NCBI RefSeq assembly: GCF_001263175.1 | Contig: NZ_CP012332.1 | Coordinates: 3,802,220-3,866,219 of the forward strand | Direction: 5' to 3' | DNA length: 64,000 nt | Origin: Vulgatibacter incomptus | GTDB taxonomy: Bacteria; Myxococcota; Myxococcia; Myxococcales; Vulgatibacteraceae | Shown here: positions 1-8,423 of the stretch, piece by piece | How positions within the stretch are numbered: position 1 is the stretch's first letter | How the letters are laid out: every line of letters starts with the position of its first letter | Program-made: the position numbers and the translations under genes | The notes under the pieces: model-generated | What the model was told of the DNA's origin: nothing | The model's input: only the letters and a program-made list of their open reading frames with translations | The model's database searches: none

Positions 1-254
1 TGCTCCCCGAGGCCCTCCGGCTGCCGGTCGGACTGGGCACCCACCACTGCCACCACGGCGACGGCCGCCGCGGCGAAAGCCGGGACCATCCACTTGCCGA
101 AGAGGGGCGACGAAGGGGCACGCGATTCGCCCATCTTGGAGGCGCGGAGCGCGCCCTCCACGATTCGCCGGGTCGCCGCGTCGGTCGGCCGGGCATCGGC
201 CAGCGCGCGGAGCGATTCGATTGGAAGCTCGTCGATGGAATCCATGTGTGTCAT
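1..254 (-). CDS. putative anti-sigma factor, membrane-anchored (partial)
   Basis: This is the first 84 codons of a gene that runs off the left end of the window. The ATG at 254 overlaps the TGA of the ECF sigma gene (shared ATGA at 251-254), so the two are probably translationally coupled. The N-terminal part is soluble, with Leu/Ala-Arg-rich helices, and a hydrophobic Ala/Val segment at about residues 57-74 looks like one transmembrane helix. Position directly after an ECF sigma gene and this topology suggest an anti-sigma factor; no zinc-binding anti-sigma motif (HxxxCxxC) is visible in the part seen, so the assignment is contextual. Confidence 0.5.
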   Translation of the reverse strand, partial: MTHMDSIDELPIESLRALADARPTDAATRRIVEGALRASKMGESRAPSSPLFGKWMVPAFAAAAVAVVAVVGAQSDRQPEGLGE

Positions 255-850
255 CGCTTCCCCCACGAGAGCCCCGCTTCCTCTGGTTCGGAGCTCTCCT
301 CCCAGGCCTTTCGGAAGGCCTCCCGGGCCAGCCGAACCCGGCTCGCTACCGTCCCGGGCGGAATCCCCAGGGCCTCCGCGATCTCCTCGCGGGTGAGGCC
401 GTCTACCTCGAGGAGCACCAGCGCCTCCACCTGTGCCTTCGGAAGTTTGGCGAGGCACTGGCGGACCGCGAGCTCCTGCGAGAGGTTCACCGGATCCTGC
501 CGGTCGAAAGCGGGTTCGGTCGGCCGGTCGCCGAACAGGCTCCGCTTGAACCACGAGCTCCGTCGGACGTTTCCGACGACCCGGCGGGTGATCTGGAAGA
601 GCCAGGAGGTCATCGCCTCCTCAGCTCTGCAAGTCTCGATCCGTCGGGTTGCGATCATGAAAACTTCCTGTGCTGCATCCTCGGCCTCGGATGGCTGCAG
701 GCCGAGAAGAATGGCCCAGCGGTAGATCTGGGCGCTCCTCTTTCGAAACAACTGCTCCCACGCCGCGGGATCTCCCGCCTTGCATGCCTGGAGCATCAAC
801 CCACCCTTGTCGACGCTGGGGCCTGCCGGGTGCCGACCCCATCGTCCCAT
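251..850 (-). CDS. RNA polymerase ECF-type sigma factor
   Basis: The 199-residue product has the two-domain form of sigma70 family ECF factors. Region 2 is seen at about residues 35-95, including DAAQEVF at 58-64 for core binding, and region 4 is a helix-turn-helix at about 152-176 with LTREEIAEALG followed by GTVASRV. There is no region 3, as expected for this family. Start could also be the ATG at 796, which would fit the usual ECF length better; the ATG at 850 gives a 19-residue extension. It lies 25 bp after the barrel-like secreted protein and overlaps the putative anti-sigma gene, so it probably controls an envelope or stress regulon. The signal it answers cannot be read from sequence. 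Confidence 0.9.
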   Translation of the reverse strand: MGRWGRHPAGPSVDKGGLMLQACKAGDPAAWEQLFRKRSAQIYRWAILLGLQPSEAEDAAQEVFMIATRRIETCRAEEAMTSWLFQITRRVVGNVRRSSWFKRSLFGDRPTEPAFDRQDPVNLSQELAVRQCLAKLPKAQVEALVLLEVDGLTREEIAEALGIPPGTVASRVRLAREAFRKAWEESSEPEEAGLSWGKR

Positions 851-875
851 TCATGTCGCGTGCCGCTCATCTGGA

Positions 876-2426
876 TCACCCCTCCCAGCCGATTGACCAG
901 AATACACGGCCGGAGGCGGCGGCGAGCGCTCCCGAGGGCCCTTCCGGAAGCTGAATCGTCCGGGCGGTGGGGGTCCATTGCGCTTCCAGCCCGAGCCGGC
1001 TCGAGAAGCCGCCGTGGCGGAAGCCGAACGCCGATCCGGCCGAGGGGCCCAGGTCCCAGTAGGCGGTGGCCGCCGGGTCGTCGGAGTCGCGGCGGCGGAC
1101 GCCCACCCGGTCGACGGCGACGCCCAGGGCGCCATCGAGGCTCCAGGCGCCCCGGCGGAGCAGGTCGGACTTCCACCCCGCGCTGAACGAGAGGGCCGTG
1201 ACGTCGATCGGGACTCCGAGGTTCCACGTCGCGGTGCGCTGGAGGCCCGCGCGGAAGTAGGTCGGCCCGAAGGAGAGGGTCGCGCCTGCCCCGGGGGCGA
1301 AGAGTCCCGGGCTCATCCATCTGACGCCGGCGTCCGCCTCGGCCCGCAACGGCCAATCCGGCCACCAGCTCTCCGGCACCTTTCCGAAGTCCTCGACGGT
1401 CTCGGGGTCGGGAGGCGGGGGGAGCGGGTGCCCGAAGTCCTCGGCGTTGCCGCCACGGACGTCGAAGACGCGATGGGCGGAAGCAGGCGGCTCGACTCCC
1501 CCGGACAGCCGGTCCGGCGGGTCCCTGCTATCGACGGGCGATCTCAAAGGGCCGGAGGACGGCTGGCCGGCTCCCGCCTGTGCGAGAGGGTCGGTAGACT
1601 GCGGCGAGCCGTCGCGGGCGTCGTCCGGAGAGACGGCGGGCTCGTCGGGATCCTTTCCTTTCGGCTCGGTGCTGGCGGTTCCGGTGGGCGGGAGCGGAGC
1701 CTTGGGGCCGGGCTTGGATCCGGGCTGCGACTTCCCACCGGGTACCTTCGCTCGACCCTTTCCCGAGGAGGGAGGAGCCGCCCGTGGTGCGTTCCGGCCC
1801 GATCCCGCGCCCGCTCGATCGGCGGATGGACTCTTGGTTGGCCCGGACCGGCCAGTCGCGACGGGGGCAATAGGCGTTGGTCCGGAGGGATCTTCGCGTC
1901 CCGGCGCTTGGACGCCAGCAACGGCTTCTTCCACCGCAGCTTCGGCGGCGATCGGGTTGAGCGTGAGGGCGACGCGATCCTCGGCGAGCAACGACTCGAG
2001 GAGGAGCGAGAACTCCGAGAGCCGGCCCGCGAGCTCCAGGCGGCTCAGCGCGCGCTCCGGGCCGGCGATCCAGGGAACCCTCCGCTCGAGCACGAGGCCG
2101 CCCGGGCTTCGGAGCCGGAAGGCGAGGGAGGGGCCGCGGTTTTCGAAGTGGCCCAGGTAGGTGGTCGGGGACGTTGCGCCGCTACAATCCGGCCCGATCG
2201 CACGGACGTTGGCGGTCGACATCCACCGATCCAGCTGGGCGGCGGCGCCGGCGCTGGCGAGCGGATCGTCCACACAGATGATCACGTCGCTCCGGGGACC
2301 GGCGCCGATCGCGGCCAGCGGAATGGCCAGGGCGAGGAGGAGGAGGGCGCCCAGGCAAATGCGGAAGGCGCCGGCCCTCCACGGGAGCTCTGGTGTCCCT
2401 CGGACCCGTGGCGGAGGCCGGGTCAT
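876..2426 (-). CDS. secreted or outer-membrane protein of unknown function, with Pro/Ser/Gly-rich linker
   Basis: The 516-residue product starts with a hydrophobic signal or anchor at about residues 22-43. An N-terminal domain (to about 180) precedes a long low-complexity Pro/Gly/Ser/Lys linker (about 180-340). The last 150 residues alternate aromatic and small residues (for example GLFAPGAGATLSFGPTYF) like short beta-barrel strands. I do not recognise a named family. The ATG overlaps the dinB stop as ATGA at 2423-2426, and the ECF sigma gene follows 25 bp later. A sensor or barrel partner of the ECF system, as in other myxobacterial ECF loci, is an inference from position. Confidence 0.7.
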   Translation of the reverse strand: MTRPPPRVRGTPELPWRAGAFRICLGALLLLALAIPLAAIGAGPRSDVIICVDDPLASAGAAAQLDRWMSTANVRAIGPDCSGATSPTTYLGHFENRGPSLAFRLRSPGGLVLERRVPWIAGPERALSRLELAGRLSEFSLLLESLLAEDRVALTLNPIAAEAAVEEAVAGVQAPGREDPSGPTPIAPVATGRSGPTKSPSADRAGAGSGRNAPRAAPPSSGKGRAKVPGGKSQPGSKPGPKAPLPPTGTASTEPKGKDPDEPAVSPDDARDGSPQSTDPLAQAGAGQPSSGPLRSPVDSRDPPDRLSGGVEPPASAHRVFDVRGGNAEDFGHPLPPPPDPETVEDFGKVPESWWPDWPLRAEADAGVRWMSPGLFAPGAGATLSFGPTYFRAGLQRTATWNLGVPIDVTALSFSAGWKSDLLRRGAWSLDGALGVAVDRVGVRRRDSDDPAATAYWDLGPSAGSAFGFRHGGFSSRLGLEAQWTPTARTIQLPEGPSGALAAASGRVFWSIGWEG

Positions 2427-3592
2427 TCGAGCTCGCTCGCCCGCCGGATCGCGCCGGCACCGAAGCGGGCTCGAACGGCGTCCATGGCGCCGTCGAGGCG
2501 GCGTCGGGAGAGGTCGGGGCCGAAGAGCTCGCCCTGGACCGGCGCCGTCGGCTCCGCGAGGTCGAAGGCGGTCACGCCGACCAGCCGCATCGCCTCCCCG
2601 AGGTCAAACGAGCCGAGTAGCCCGACCGCCGCGTCATAGAGCGGCGCCGAGCCATCGGTGGGCCGCGAGAGGCGCGTCTGCCTGGCGTGGATCCGGAAGT
2701 CGGCGGTCTTCAGCTTCACCCGGACGCCGCGGGCGACCACGCCGTGCCGCCGCAGTCGCTCCGCCACCTTGTCCGCGGCGCGGCGCAGGTAGGGGCGGAT
2801 CGCCTCCGCGCCGATCACGTCTTTCTCCAGGGTCTCCTCGGAGCCCACGCTCTGCGCTTCGCGGTGCGGAATCACCTCGCGTGGATCCTCCGCCCTCGCG
2901 AGGTGGATGAGGTGGGGACCCTGCTGGCCGAGAGACGACGCGAGGAGGGTCGGCGACGCCCGCGCCACGTCGCCGATGGTCCGCAGGCCCAGGTCCAGGA
3001 GGCGAGCCTCGGTCTTGGGGCCCACGCCCCAGAGCCGGCGAAGAGGCAGGGGCTCGAGGAAGGCGCGGGCTTCGTCCGGCGGGACGATCGTGAGGCCGTC
3101 CGGCTTTCGGTGGTCGCTCCCGACCTTGGCGACGAACTTGGTGGCGCTGATCCCCACCGACACCTTGAGGCCGGTGGCCTCGAAGACCCGTTCCTTCACC
3201 TTGCGGCCGAGCTCCTCGGGCGAGCCGTGGGCCGTGCCGCTCATGTCCATGAAGGCCTCGTCCAGGCTAAGGGGCTCGACGAGCGGCGTGAACGAGGAGA
3301 ACACCTCCATCACCCGGGAGGAGATCTCCTTGTAGCGTTGGAAGCGGGGCGGGAGGACCACGGCCTCGGGGCATCGCCTCATCGCGACCGCCATCGACAT
3401 GGCGCTGCCCACGCCGAAGCGGCGCGCCTCGTAGGAAGCGGTGGTCACGACGCTCCTCGCCCCCGGGTGCCCGACGATCAGCGGCCTCCCGCGGAGGTCG
3501 GGCCGGTCGAGGAGCTCCACCGCAGCGAAGAACGCGTCCATGTCGGCGTGAACGATGATCCGGCGCCACCCCGATCCGGGATCCCCAGCCAT
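2423..3592 (-). CDS. dinB: DNA polymerase IV (Y-family translesion polymerase)
   Basis: The 389-residue product synthesises DNA across damaged template. The palm motif HADMDAFFAAVE gives the metal ligand Asp17, and SLDEAFMD gives Asp111-Glu112. The helix-hairpin-helix thumb region (LWGVGPKTEARLLDLGLRTIGDV) and the little-finger domain follow in normal order, and length fits the family. The ATG at 3592 was chosen because the protein then begins just before the first beta strand; an in-frame start at 3664 would add 24 poorly conserved residues. A C-terminal GELFG segment resembles a beta-clamp-binding peptide region. Its stop is coupled to the next gene by an ATGA overlap, an unusual partner for dinB. 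The gene is divergent from the oxidoreductase at 3682. Confidence 0.95.
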   Translation of the reverse strand: MAGDPGSGWRRIIVHADMDAFFAAVELLDRPDLRGRPLIVGHPGARSVVTTASYEARRFGVGSAMSMAVAMRRCPEAVVLPPRFQRYKEISSRVMEVFSSFTPLVEPLSLDEAFMDMSGTAHGSPEELGRKVKERVFEATGLKVSVGISATKFVAKVGSDHRKPDGLTIVPPDEARAFLEPLPLRRLWGVGPKTEARLLDLGLRTIGDVARASPTLLASSLGQQGPHLIHLARAEDPREVIPHREAQSVGSEETLEKDVIGAEAIRPYLRRAADKVAERLRRHGVVARGVRVKLKTADFRIHARQTRLSRPTDGSAPLYDAAVGLLGSFDLGEAMRLVGVTAFDLAEPTAPVQGELFGPDLSRRRLDGAMDAVRARFGAGAIRRASELE

Positions 3593-3681
3593 GACGTGAC
3601 GGTGGCACGATCGGAGCCGTCGGCACAACGGCCGAGGTGGCCGCTTTGCTACGATGCGCGGCATTCCATCCGGGAGGAGCC

Positions 3682-5154
3682 TTGTCCGACCGCCGTCTCG
3701 AAGCGCTGCCGAAGGTCTCCCGCTGGCCCACGGCGGACGAGGCGGAGGCCTCCGTCCTCTTCTCGCCGCTGCGGCTCGGCCCGTCGCTCGCGGCGGAGGC
3801 GCGCACCTGGATTCCGGCCATGGTGCCCTGGCGTGCCACCGAGGAAGGCTTCGTCACCGACGCGGTGGTGGACTGGTACGCCCGCTTCGCCCAAGGGCAG
3901 CCTGGGGTGATCGTGGTGGAGGCGACCGGGATCCGCGACGTGCCCAGCGGCCTGCTGCTGCGGATCGGCCACGACCGCTACGTCCCCGGGCTGCGCCGGC
4001 TGGTCGACGCCGTTCGGGAGGCGAGCGGCGGCAGGACGCGCCTCCTCATCCAGCTCATCGACTTCCTCGCGATCAAACGCCGCCCGACCAAGGAGGCCTT
4101 CTTCACGCGCTTCCTCGCGGTCCATGAGGCGCTTCGGGCTCGCGCCGCCGAGGCCCTGGGCCGGCCCGAGCTTAGCGAGGCGGACGAGGCGACCTTTCGG
4201 CGCGCCCTCGCCGACGCGCCGGACGAGGTCCTCGCGGGGATCCTCTCCGAGCGGGATGTCGAGAGCTGGCGCCAGGGTTACCGGGAGCGCGTCACCGACC
4301 TGCACCTGCCGCACATCCGCGAGCTACCGGCCGTGCTTCCCGGTCTCTTCGCCGACGCTGCCCGGCGAGCGGCCGCCGCCGGCTTCGACGGCGTGGAGCT
4401 CCACTACGCCCACGCCTACACCATGGCCTCCTTCCTCTCCGCCCGGAACACCCGCGACGACGGCTACGGCGGGTCGCGAGAGGGACGGTTGCGCTTGCCC
4501 CTCGAGGTTTACCGCCGGGTACGACAGGAGGTCGGAGATGGGTACGCCGTGGGCTGCCGGTTCCTGGGCGACGAGGTGATCGAGGGCGGGAGCCGGGTGG
4601 ACGACGCCGTCTACTTCGGCGTCGAGCTCGCGAAGGCGGGCATGGATTTTCTGAGTGTCTCCAAGGGCGGCAAGTTCGAGGACGCGAGGCAGCCCAAGGA
4701 GGGCGCGGCGGCCTATCCCTACACGGGACCCAGCGGACACGAGTGCATGCCCCACGTGCGGATCGACGAGCGGGGGCCGTTCTCGCGGAATGTGCCCCTC
4801 GCCGCCGAGATCCGGCGGGCGGCGCGGGAGGCGGGCCTCGAGACGCCGGTGATCACCGCCGGGGGAATCGCGACCTTCGACGAGGCGGAGGCGATCCTGC
4901 GTGGAGGCGATGCCGACGCCATCGGCTCCGCGCGACAGTCCCTCGCCGACCCCGACTGGTTCCGCAAAGTGCGGGAAGGGCATGGCGGGGAGATCCGCCG
5001 CTGCTTCTTCACCAACTACTGCGAGGCCCTCGACCAAGCGCACAAAGAGGTCACGTGCCAGAGGTGGGATCGCGTCTTCCCCGAGGGGGAAGGCGAGGTC
5101 CCCTTGGCGCGCGACGGACGTAGGCGGCTCACCGCCCCGGCGTGGCTCCGCTGA
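3682..5154 (+). CDS. Old Yellow Enzyme-family NADH:flavin oxidoreductase
   Basis: The product is a predicted FMN-dependent TIM-barrel ene-reductase of about 490 residues. The segment GFDGVELHYAHAYTMASFLS followed by DGYGG matches the active-site region of the family (usually GFDGVEIHxAHGY...NxRxDxYGG), and VITAGGI plus a GxAR-like phosphate-binding segment near 4920 fit the C-terminal half. A TTG at 3682 is chosen because GGGAGGAG (3672-3679) sits just upstream; an ATG at 3637 would lie upstream of that site. Two things are odd: a roughly 60-residue charged insertion before the GFDGVE motif, and a Cys-containing tail (CFFTNYC...CQRW) without the usual 4Fe-4S pattern. The substrate is unknown. 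Confidence 0.85.
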   Translation: MSDRRLEALPKVSRWPTADEAEASVLFSPLRLGPSLAAEARTWIPAMVPWRATEEGFVTDAVVDWYARFAQGQPGVIVVEATGIRDVPSGLLLRIGHDRYVPGLRRLVDAVREASGGRTRLLIQLIDFLAIKRRPTKEAFFTRFLAVHEALRARAAEALGRPELSEADEATFRRALADAPDEVLAGILSERDVESWRQGYRERVTDLHLPHIRELPAVLPGLFADAARRAAAAGFDGVELHYAHAYTMASFLSARNTRDDGYGGSREGRLRLPLEVYRRVRQEVGDGYAVGCRFLGDEVIEGGSRVDDAVYFGVELAKAGMDFLSVSKGGKFEDARQPKEGAAAYPYTGPSGHECMPHVRIDERGPFSRNVPLAAEIRRAAREAGLETPVITAGGIATFDEAEAILRGGDADAIGSARQSLADPDWFRKVREGHGGEIRRCFFTNYCEALDQAHKEVTCQRWDRVFPEGEGEVPLARDGRRRLTAPAWLR

Positions 5155-5220
5155 CCGGGCGACGTGGCCGCCGCGGCCGGAGCTTGCGGGCGATGCCGGA
5201 TTGGGGGAAGGGTAGACGCC

Positions 5221-5847
5221 ATGAGCAAGAAGATCGGGATCGTGCTCGGCGCGGCGCTCGCCGTCGCCGGTTGCAACCGTAGTGAAGCGAAGCAGGAGCC
5301 GACGGCGAAGGCGGCCGTCGATCACGCGCCGGCCGCGCCGGCAGAAAAGGATTCGAAGCCCGTGATCATCGACCACAAGCTGGAGTCCCTCGAGGGAGAG
5401 CCCGTCGACCTGTCGAGCTACCGCGGCAAGGCGATGCTCCTGGTGAACGTCGCCTCCGAGTGCGGCTACACGCCGCAGTACGAGGACCTCGAGGCCCTCT
5501 ACCAGAAGTATAAGGACAAGGGACTCGTGGTCATCGGCCTCCCCTCCAACGACTTCGGAGGACAGGAGCCGGGCAGCGCGGCGGAGATCCGGAAGTTCTG
5601 CGACACCCGCTTCCATGTGACCTTCCCGATGATGGCCAAGCTCCACGCCAAGGGCGACGAGATCTCGCCGCTCTACCGGACCCTCACCATGGAGACGCCG
5701 GAGGCGCTCCGCGGCGAGGTGCGCTGGAACTTCTCCAAGTTCCTCGTCGACACCAACGGCGTGCCCGTGGCCCGCTTCGACTCGAAGGTGAAGCCCCTCT
5801 CCGACGAGCTCGTCCAGGCGATCGAGAAGGTTCTTCCGCAGGGCTGA
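5221..5847 (+). CDS. glutathione peroxidase-family lipoprotein
   Basis: The 208-residue protein has a lipoprotein signal ending AVAGC (Cys18), so it probably acts at the periplasmic face of a membrane. After a short linker the glutathione peroxidase fold is complete: peroxidatic Cys81 in NVASECGYTPQYEDL, Gln115 in SNDFGGQEPG, and Trp169-Asn170 in RWNFSKFLV. Members with Cys instead of selenocysteine usually use thioredoxin rather than glutathione; a resolving Cys is possible at position 127 (KFCDTRF). The ATG at 5221 is supported by GGGGAAGGG about 10 bp upstream; a longer start at 5164 would destroy the signal peptide. Confidence 0.93.
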   Translation: MSKKIGIVLGAALAVAGCNRSEAKQEPTAKAAVDHAPAAPAEKDSKPVIIDHKLESLEGEPVDLSSYRGKAMLLVNVASECGYTPQYEDLEALYQKYKDKGLVVIGLPSNDFGGQEPGSAAEIRKFCDTRFHVTFPMMAKLHAKGDEISPLYRTLTMETPEALRGEVRWNFSKFLVDTNGVPVARFDSKVKPLSDELVQAIEKVLPQG

Positions 5848-5906
5848 TTGGTTCGAGGGGATCGCGTCCGCGTCGCGGGGCCGATCCTCACCTCGGGACT
5901 TCGTAT

Positions 5907-6497
5907 TCAGTAGGGCCGCGAGAAGTTGTGCCCGAAGACGAAGTCGTTCCGCCGATTCTGCGAGTGGCACTCCAGGCAGGCGGTGGTCCCTCCGCCGCCG
6001 TAGCCTTCGATCGGCCTGCCGCGGGAGTCCTGGAGCACCTGCGAGTCCGCGAGCTGCAGCCAGTACCAGCGGCCCTGCGCCTTCGACATGATCGTCAGGA
6101 CCGGAGGCTCGCCGAGGTCCGGGCTCGTCCGATTCTCTGCCACGAAGATCGCGCCGTTGGGCAACGGCAGGATGTCCTGCTCGATCGCGGCCTCCACGAC
6201 TCCGTTGTAGTACGTGATCAGGTAGCGCCCGCCGTGGGCCTGGGAGAAGGTCGGCTCCGGGACCGTTCGGAAGGTCGGCCAGGTTCGGTAGCCCTGGATC
6301 TGGTCGAGGATCTGCTGCGCCTCTGGCGACGGAGCCGTGGTGTTCCCGCCTGGGACCGTCACGGGAGGCTGCGCCTGGCCGCCCTGCGGCGGGGCTTCGC
6401 GTTGCGGCATGGGGGCGGCCTGCGGAAGCGGTGCCGGGGACGACGCGCATCCCGCTAGGGCGACAGCGAGGACAATCGACAGGCGTTCGCCAACCAT
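5907..6497 (-). CDS. cytochrome P460-like c-type heme lipoprotein
   Basis: The 196-residue product begins with a lipoprotein signal (AVALAGC, Cys17), then a Pro/Gln-rich tether to about residue 50. The rest resembles the cytochrome P460 family: a YRTWPTF opening, an HGGRYLITYYN strand, PNGAIFVAEN, and a single C-terminal CLECH heme-attachment motif at residues 174-178 followed by NDFVFG. P460 proteins oxidise hydroxylamine or bind small N-oxides in some bacteria, but many homologues have no known reaction. The conserved heme cross-linking Lys of true P460 is not evident to me. The ATG at 6497 has GGAG 5 bp upstream. Confidence 0.75.
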   Translation of the reverse strand: MVGERLSIVLAVALAGCASSPAPLPQAAPMPQREAPPQGGQAQPPVTVPGGNTTAPSPEAQQILDQIQGYRTWPTFRTVPEPTFSQAHGGRYLITYYNGVVEAAIEQDILPLPNGAIFVAENRTSPDLGEPPVLTIMSKAQGRWYWLQLADSQVLQDSRGRPIEGYGGGGTTACLECHSQNRRNDFVFGHNFSRPY

Positions 6498-6601
6498 GGG
6501 CACTCCGATCGAGGGCAACCTCCCCCGATCTAGGTGCGCTGGTGCCGACCGCACATCCCCCGATGCGGGAACGTTCCGCGATCGCTCAGCGTGGGCGTGG
6601 T

Positions 6602-7858
6602 TCAGCGGGGCAGGCAGCGGCTCACGGCCTGGAAGAGGACCTCGAGATCCGCGTCGTCGATGGTGAGCGGCGGCATCAGGTAGACGACATCCGAACCGTG
6701 GAGCCGCAAGGGGCGGACGAAGGCGCCGTGCTCCGCGAAGGCGGTCGAGGTCGGGGCGCGGCCCGGCTCGAGTTCCACCGCCGCGATGGCGCCCTTGACC
6801 CGAACGTCTCGGACGAAAGGGCGATCCTCAAGGCCGCGGAAGCCCTCGTGCAGCTTCGACTCGAGGGCGGCCACCCGCGCGCCGTAGTCGGACGCTTCGA
6901 AGAGGTCGAGGCTCGCGTGGGCGGCGGCGCAGGAGAGCGCGTTGGCCATGTAGGTCGGGCCGTGCTGGAGGGCGGCGCCGGCGTCGTCGGAGAGGAAGCT
7001 CTCGAAGAGCGCCTCGCTGGCGATGGTGGCGGCCAGGGGGAGCGTGCCGCCAGTGAGGGCCTTGCCCACGGTGAGGAGGTCGGGGACCACGTCCGCTTCG
7101 AGGAGCGCGAAGGGCGCGCCGGTTCGGTAGAAGCCGGTGGCGATCTCGTCGAAGACGAGGAGGACGCCGTGCTCGTCGCAGGCCCTCCGCAGGCGGCGCA
7201 GCACCGCGGGGTCGTGGAGGCGGATCCCGCCGGCGCACTGGGCCAGGGGCTCGACGATCGCGCAGGCGACCTCGGGCGCGATCGCCGCGAAGGCGCGCTC
7301 GAAGGCGTCGTCCTCGCCCGGCAGCGGGAGGTGGACGGCGTCGATCCCGGTGCCGGAGAACGCGCGGTGCATCCCGTCGACAGGGTCGCAGAGGGCCATC
7401 GTGGCGAAGGTGTCGCCGTGGTAGGCGCCCTCGAAGCAGACCACCTTGCGGCGCCGGGTCTCGCCACGGTTGTGGAAGGACTGCAGCGCGATCTTCAGCG
7501 CGACCTCCACGGCGACCGAGCCGCTCTCGACCAGGAAGGCGTGGCCGAGCGGGGCCGGGAGCATCGAGCACAGACGCTTGGCCAGGGTGTAGCCGGCCTC
7601 ATGGGCGAGGCCGCCGAAGGCCACGTGGGGGAGCTTGTGGAGCTGCTCCTGGACGCGGTCCGCGATGTGGGGATGTGCGTAGCCGTGTGCAGCGGTCCAC
7701 CAAGAGGCGAGGCCGTCCACGAGCTCCGAGCCGCCGTCGAGGAGGAGGCGGCTTCCCCTCGCACCCACGATCGGCAGGGGCGGGGGAGCGGTTCGGTGTT
7801 GGCAGTAGGGGCGCCAGACGTGGGGCTCGCCTTCGCGGAGCCAGCGGGGATCGCGCAT
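6602..7858 (-). CDS. bioA: adenosylmethionine-8-amino-7-oxononanoate aminotransferase
   Basis: This 418-residue PLP enzyme transfers the amino group of S-adenosylmethionine to 8-amino-7-oxononanoate (KAPA) to make DAPA in biotin synthesis. The N-terminus has the BioA signature HVWRPYCQH, then the substrate loop DGLASWWTAAHGY (residues 48-60) and the phosphate-binding ESGSVAVEVALK. The PLP contact Asp sits in VFDEIATGFYRTG, and the Schiff-base Lys266 in LTVGKALTGG. Length matches the family. No other biotin gene is adjacent, so the pathway must be scattered or completed elsewhere. Confidence 0.96.
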   Translation of the reverse strand: MRDPRWLREGEPHVWRPYCQHRTAPPPLPIVGARGSRLLLDGGSELVDGLASWWTAAHGYAHPHIADRVQEQLHKLPHVAFGGLAHEAGYTLAKRLCSMLPAPLGHAFLVESGSVAVEVALKIALQSFHNRGETRRRKVVCFEGAYHGDTFATMALCDPVDGMHRAFSGTGIDAVHLPLPGEDDAFERAFAAIAPEVACAIVEPLAQCAGGIRLHDPAVLRRLRRACDEHGVLLVFDEIATGFYRTGAPFALLEADVVPDLLTVGKALTGGTLPLAATIASEALFESFLSDDAGAALQHGPTYMANALSCAAAHASLDLFEASDYGARVAALESKLHEGFRGLEDRPFVRDVRVKGAIAAVELEPGRAPTSTAFAEHGAFVRPLRLHGSDVVYLMPPLTIDDADLEVLFQAVSRCLPR

Positions 7859-8054
7859 CGGGCCGGTCTACACCGAACGGCCGAGGCGATCACCTGCGGC
7901 GGCTGGCGATCGCTTGCCGGTCCGGCCGGAGAGAGAGCCGGGGCTCGGGCCTTGGTGGCGGAGAAGGTCGAGAGGCAAGGCCACGACCCGCCAGGGTTGG
8001 CTCCCTGAAGGGGCGACCCTAGCGTTTGGCGTGCACCCAACAGGAGGCTTCCGC

Positions 8055-8423
8055 ATGAAGCGCACGCTCGTTTCCCTCTTCGCCCTGCTCGTGATGCCCG
8101 CAGCGGCCATGGCGGCGGGGTCCTACTCCAGCTCGGACTCCTCCGGCAGCTCCACCAAGCAGCAGGTCTTCGGCTCCAGCACGAGCTACGAGATGAGGGG
8201 GAAGATCACCAAGGTGAAGGGCGAGGACGTCTACATCTCCCGCGCCAACCTGCCGAACGCCCAGGTCGAGGCCGTCGCCAACCAGACTCAGGTCACGCTC
8301 GACGGGAAGGAGGTTCCGATGACCGACCTGAAGCCCGGGATGGACGTTCGCACGAGCTTCCAGATCGCCGGGAACGACATCGTGGCCAAGGAGATCCACG
8401 CGAGCTCCACGCCTTCGCACTGA
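8055..8423 (+). CDS. small secreted protein of unknown function
   Basis: The 122-residue product has a clear signal peptide (MKRTLVSLFALLVMPAAAMA) with cleavage after AMA at about residue 20. A Ser-rich stretch follows, then a compact beta-rich domain (RGKITKVKGEDVYI ... GMDVRTSFQIAGNDIVAKEI). The pattern of a strand, a loop, PMTDLKPGMDVR and another strand recalls DUF5666-like or OB-type periplasmic domains, but I cannot name a family. The start has a strong AGGAGG (8042-8047) 7 bp upstream. The gene ends before two strong hairpins and looks monocistronic. Confidence 0.75.
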   Translation: MKRTLVSLFALLVMPAAAMAAGSYSSSDSSGSSTKQQVFGSSTSYEMRGKITKVKGEDVYISRANLPNAQVEAVANQTQVTLDGKEVPMTDLKPGMDVRTSFQIAGNDIVAKEIHASSTPSH

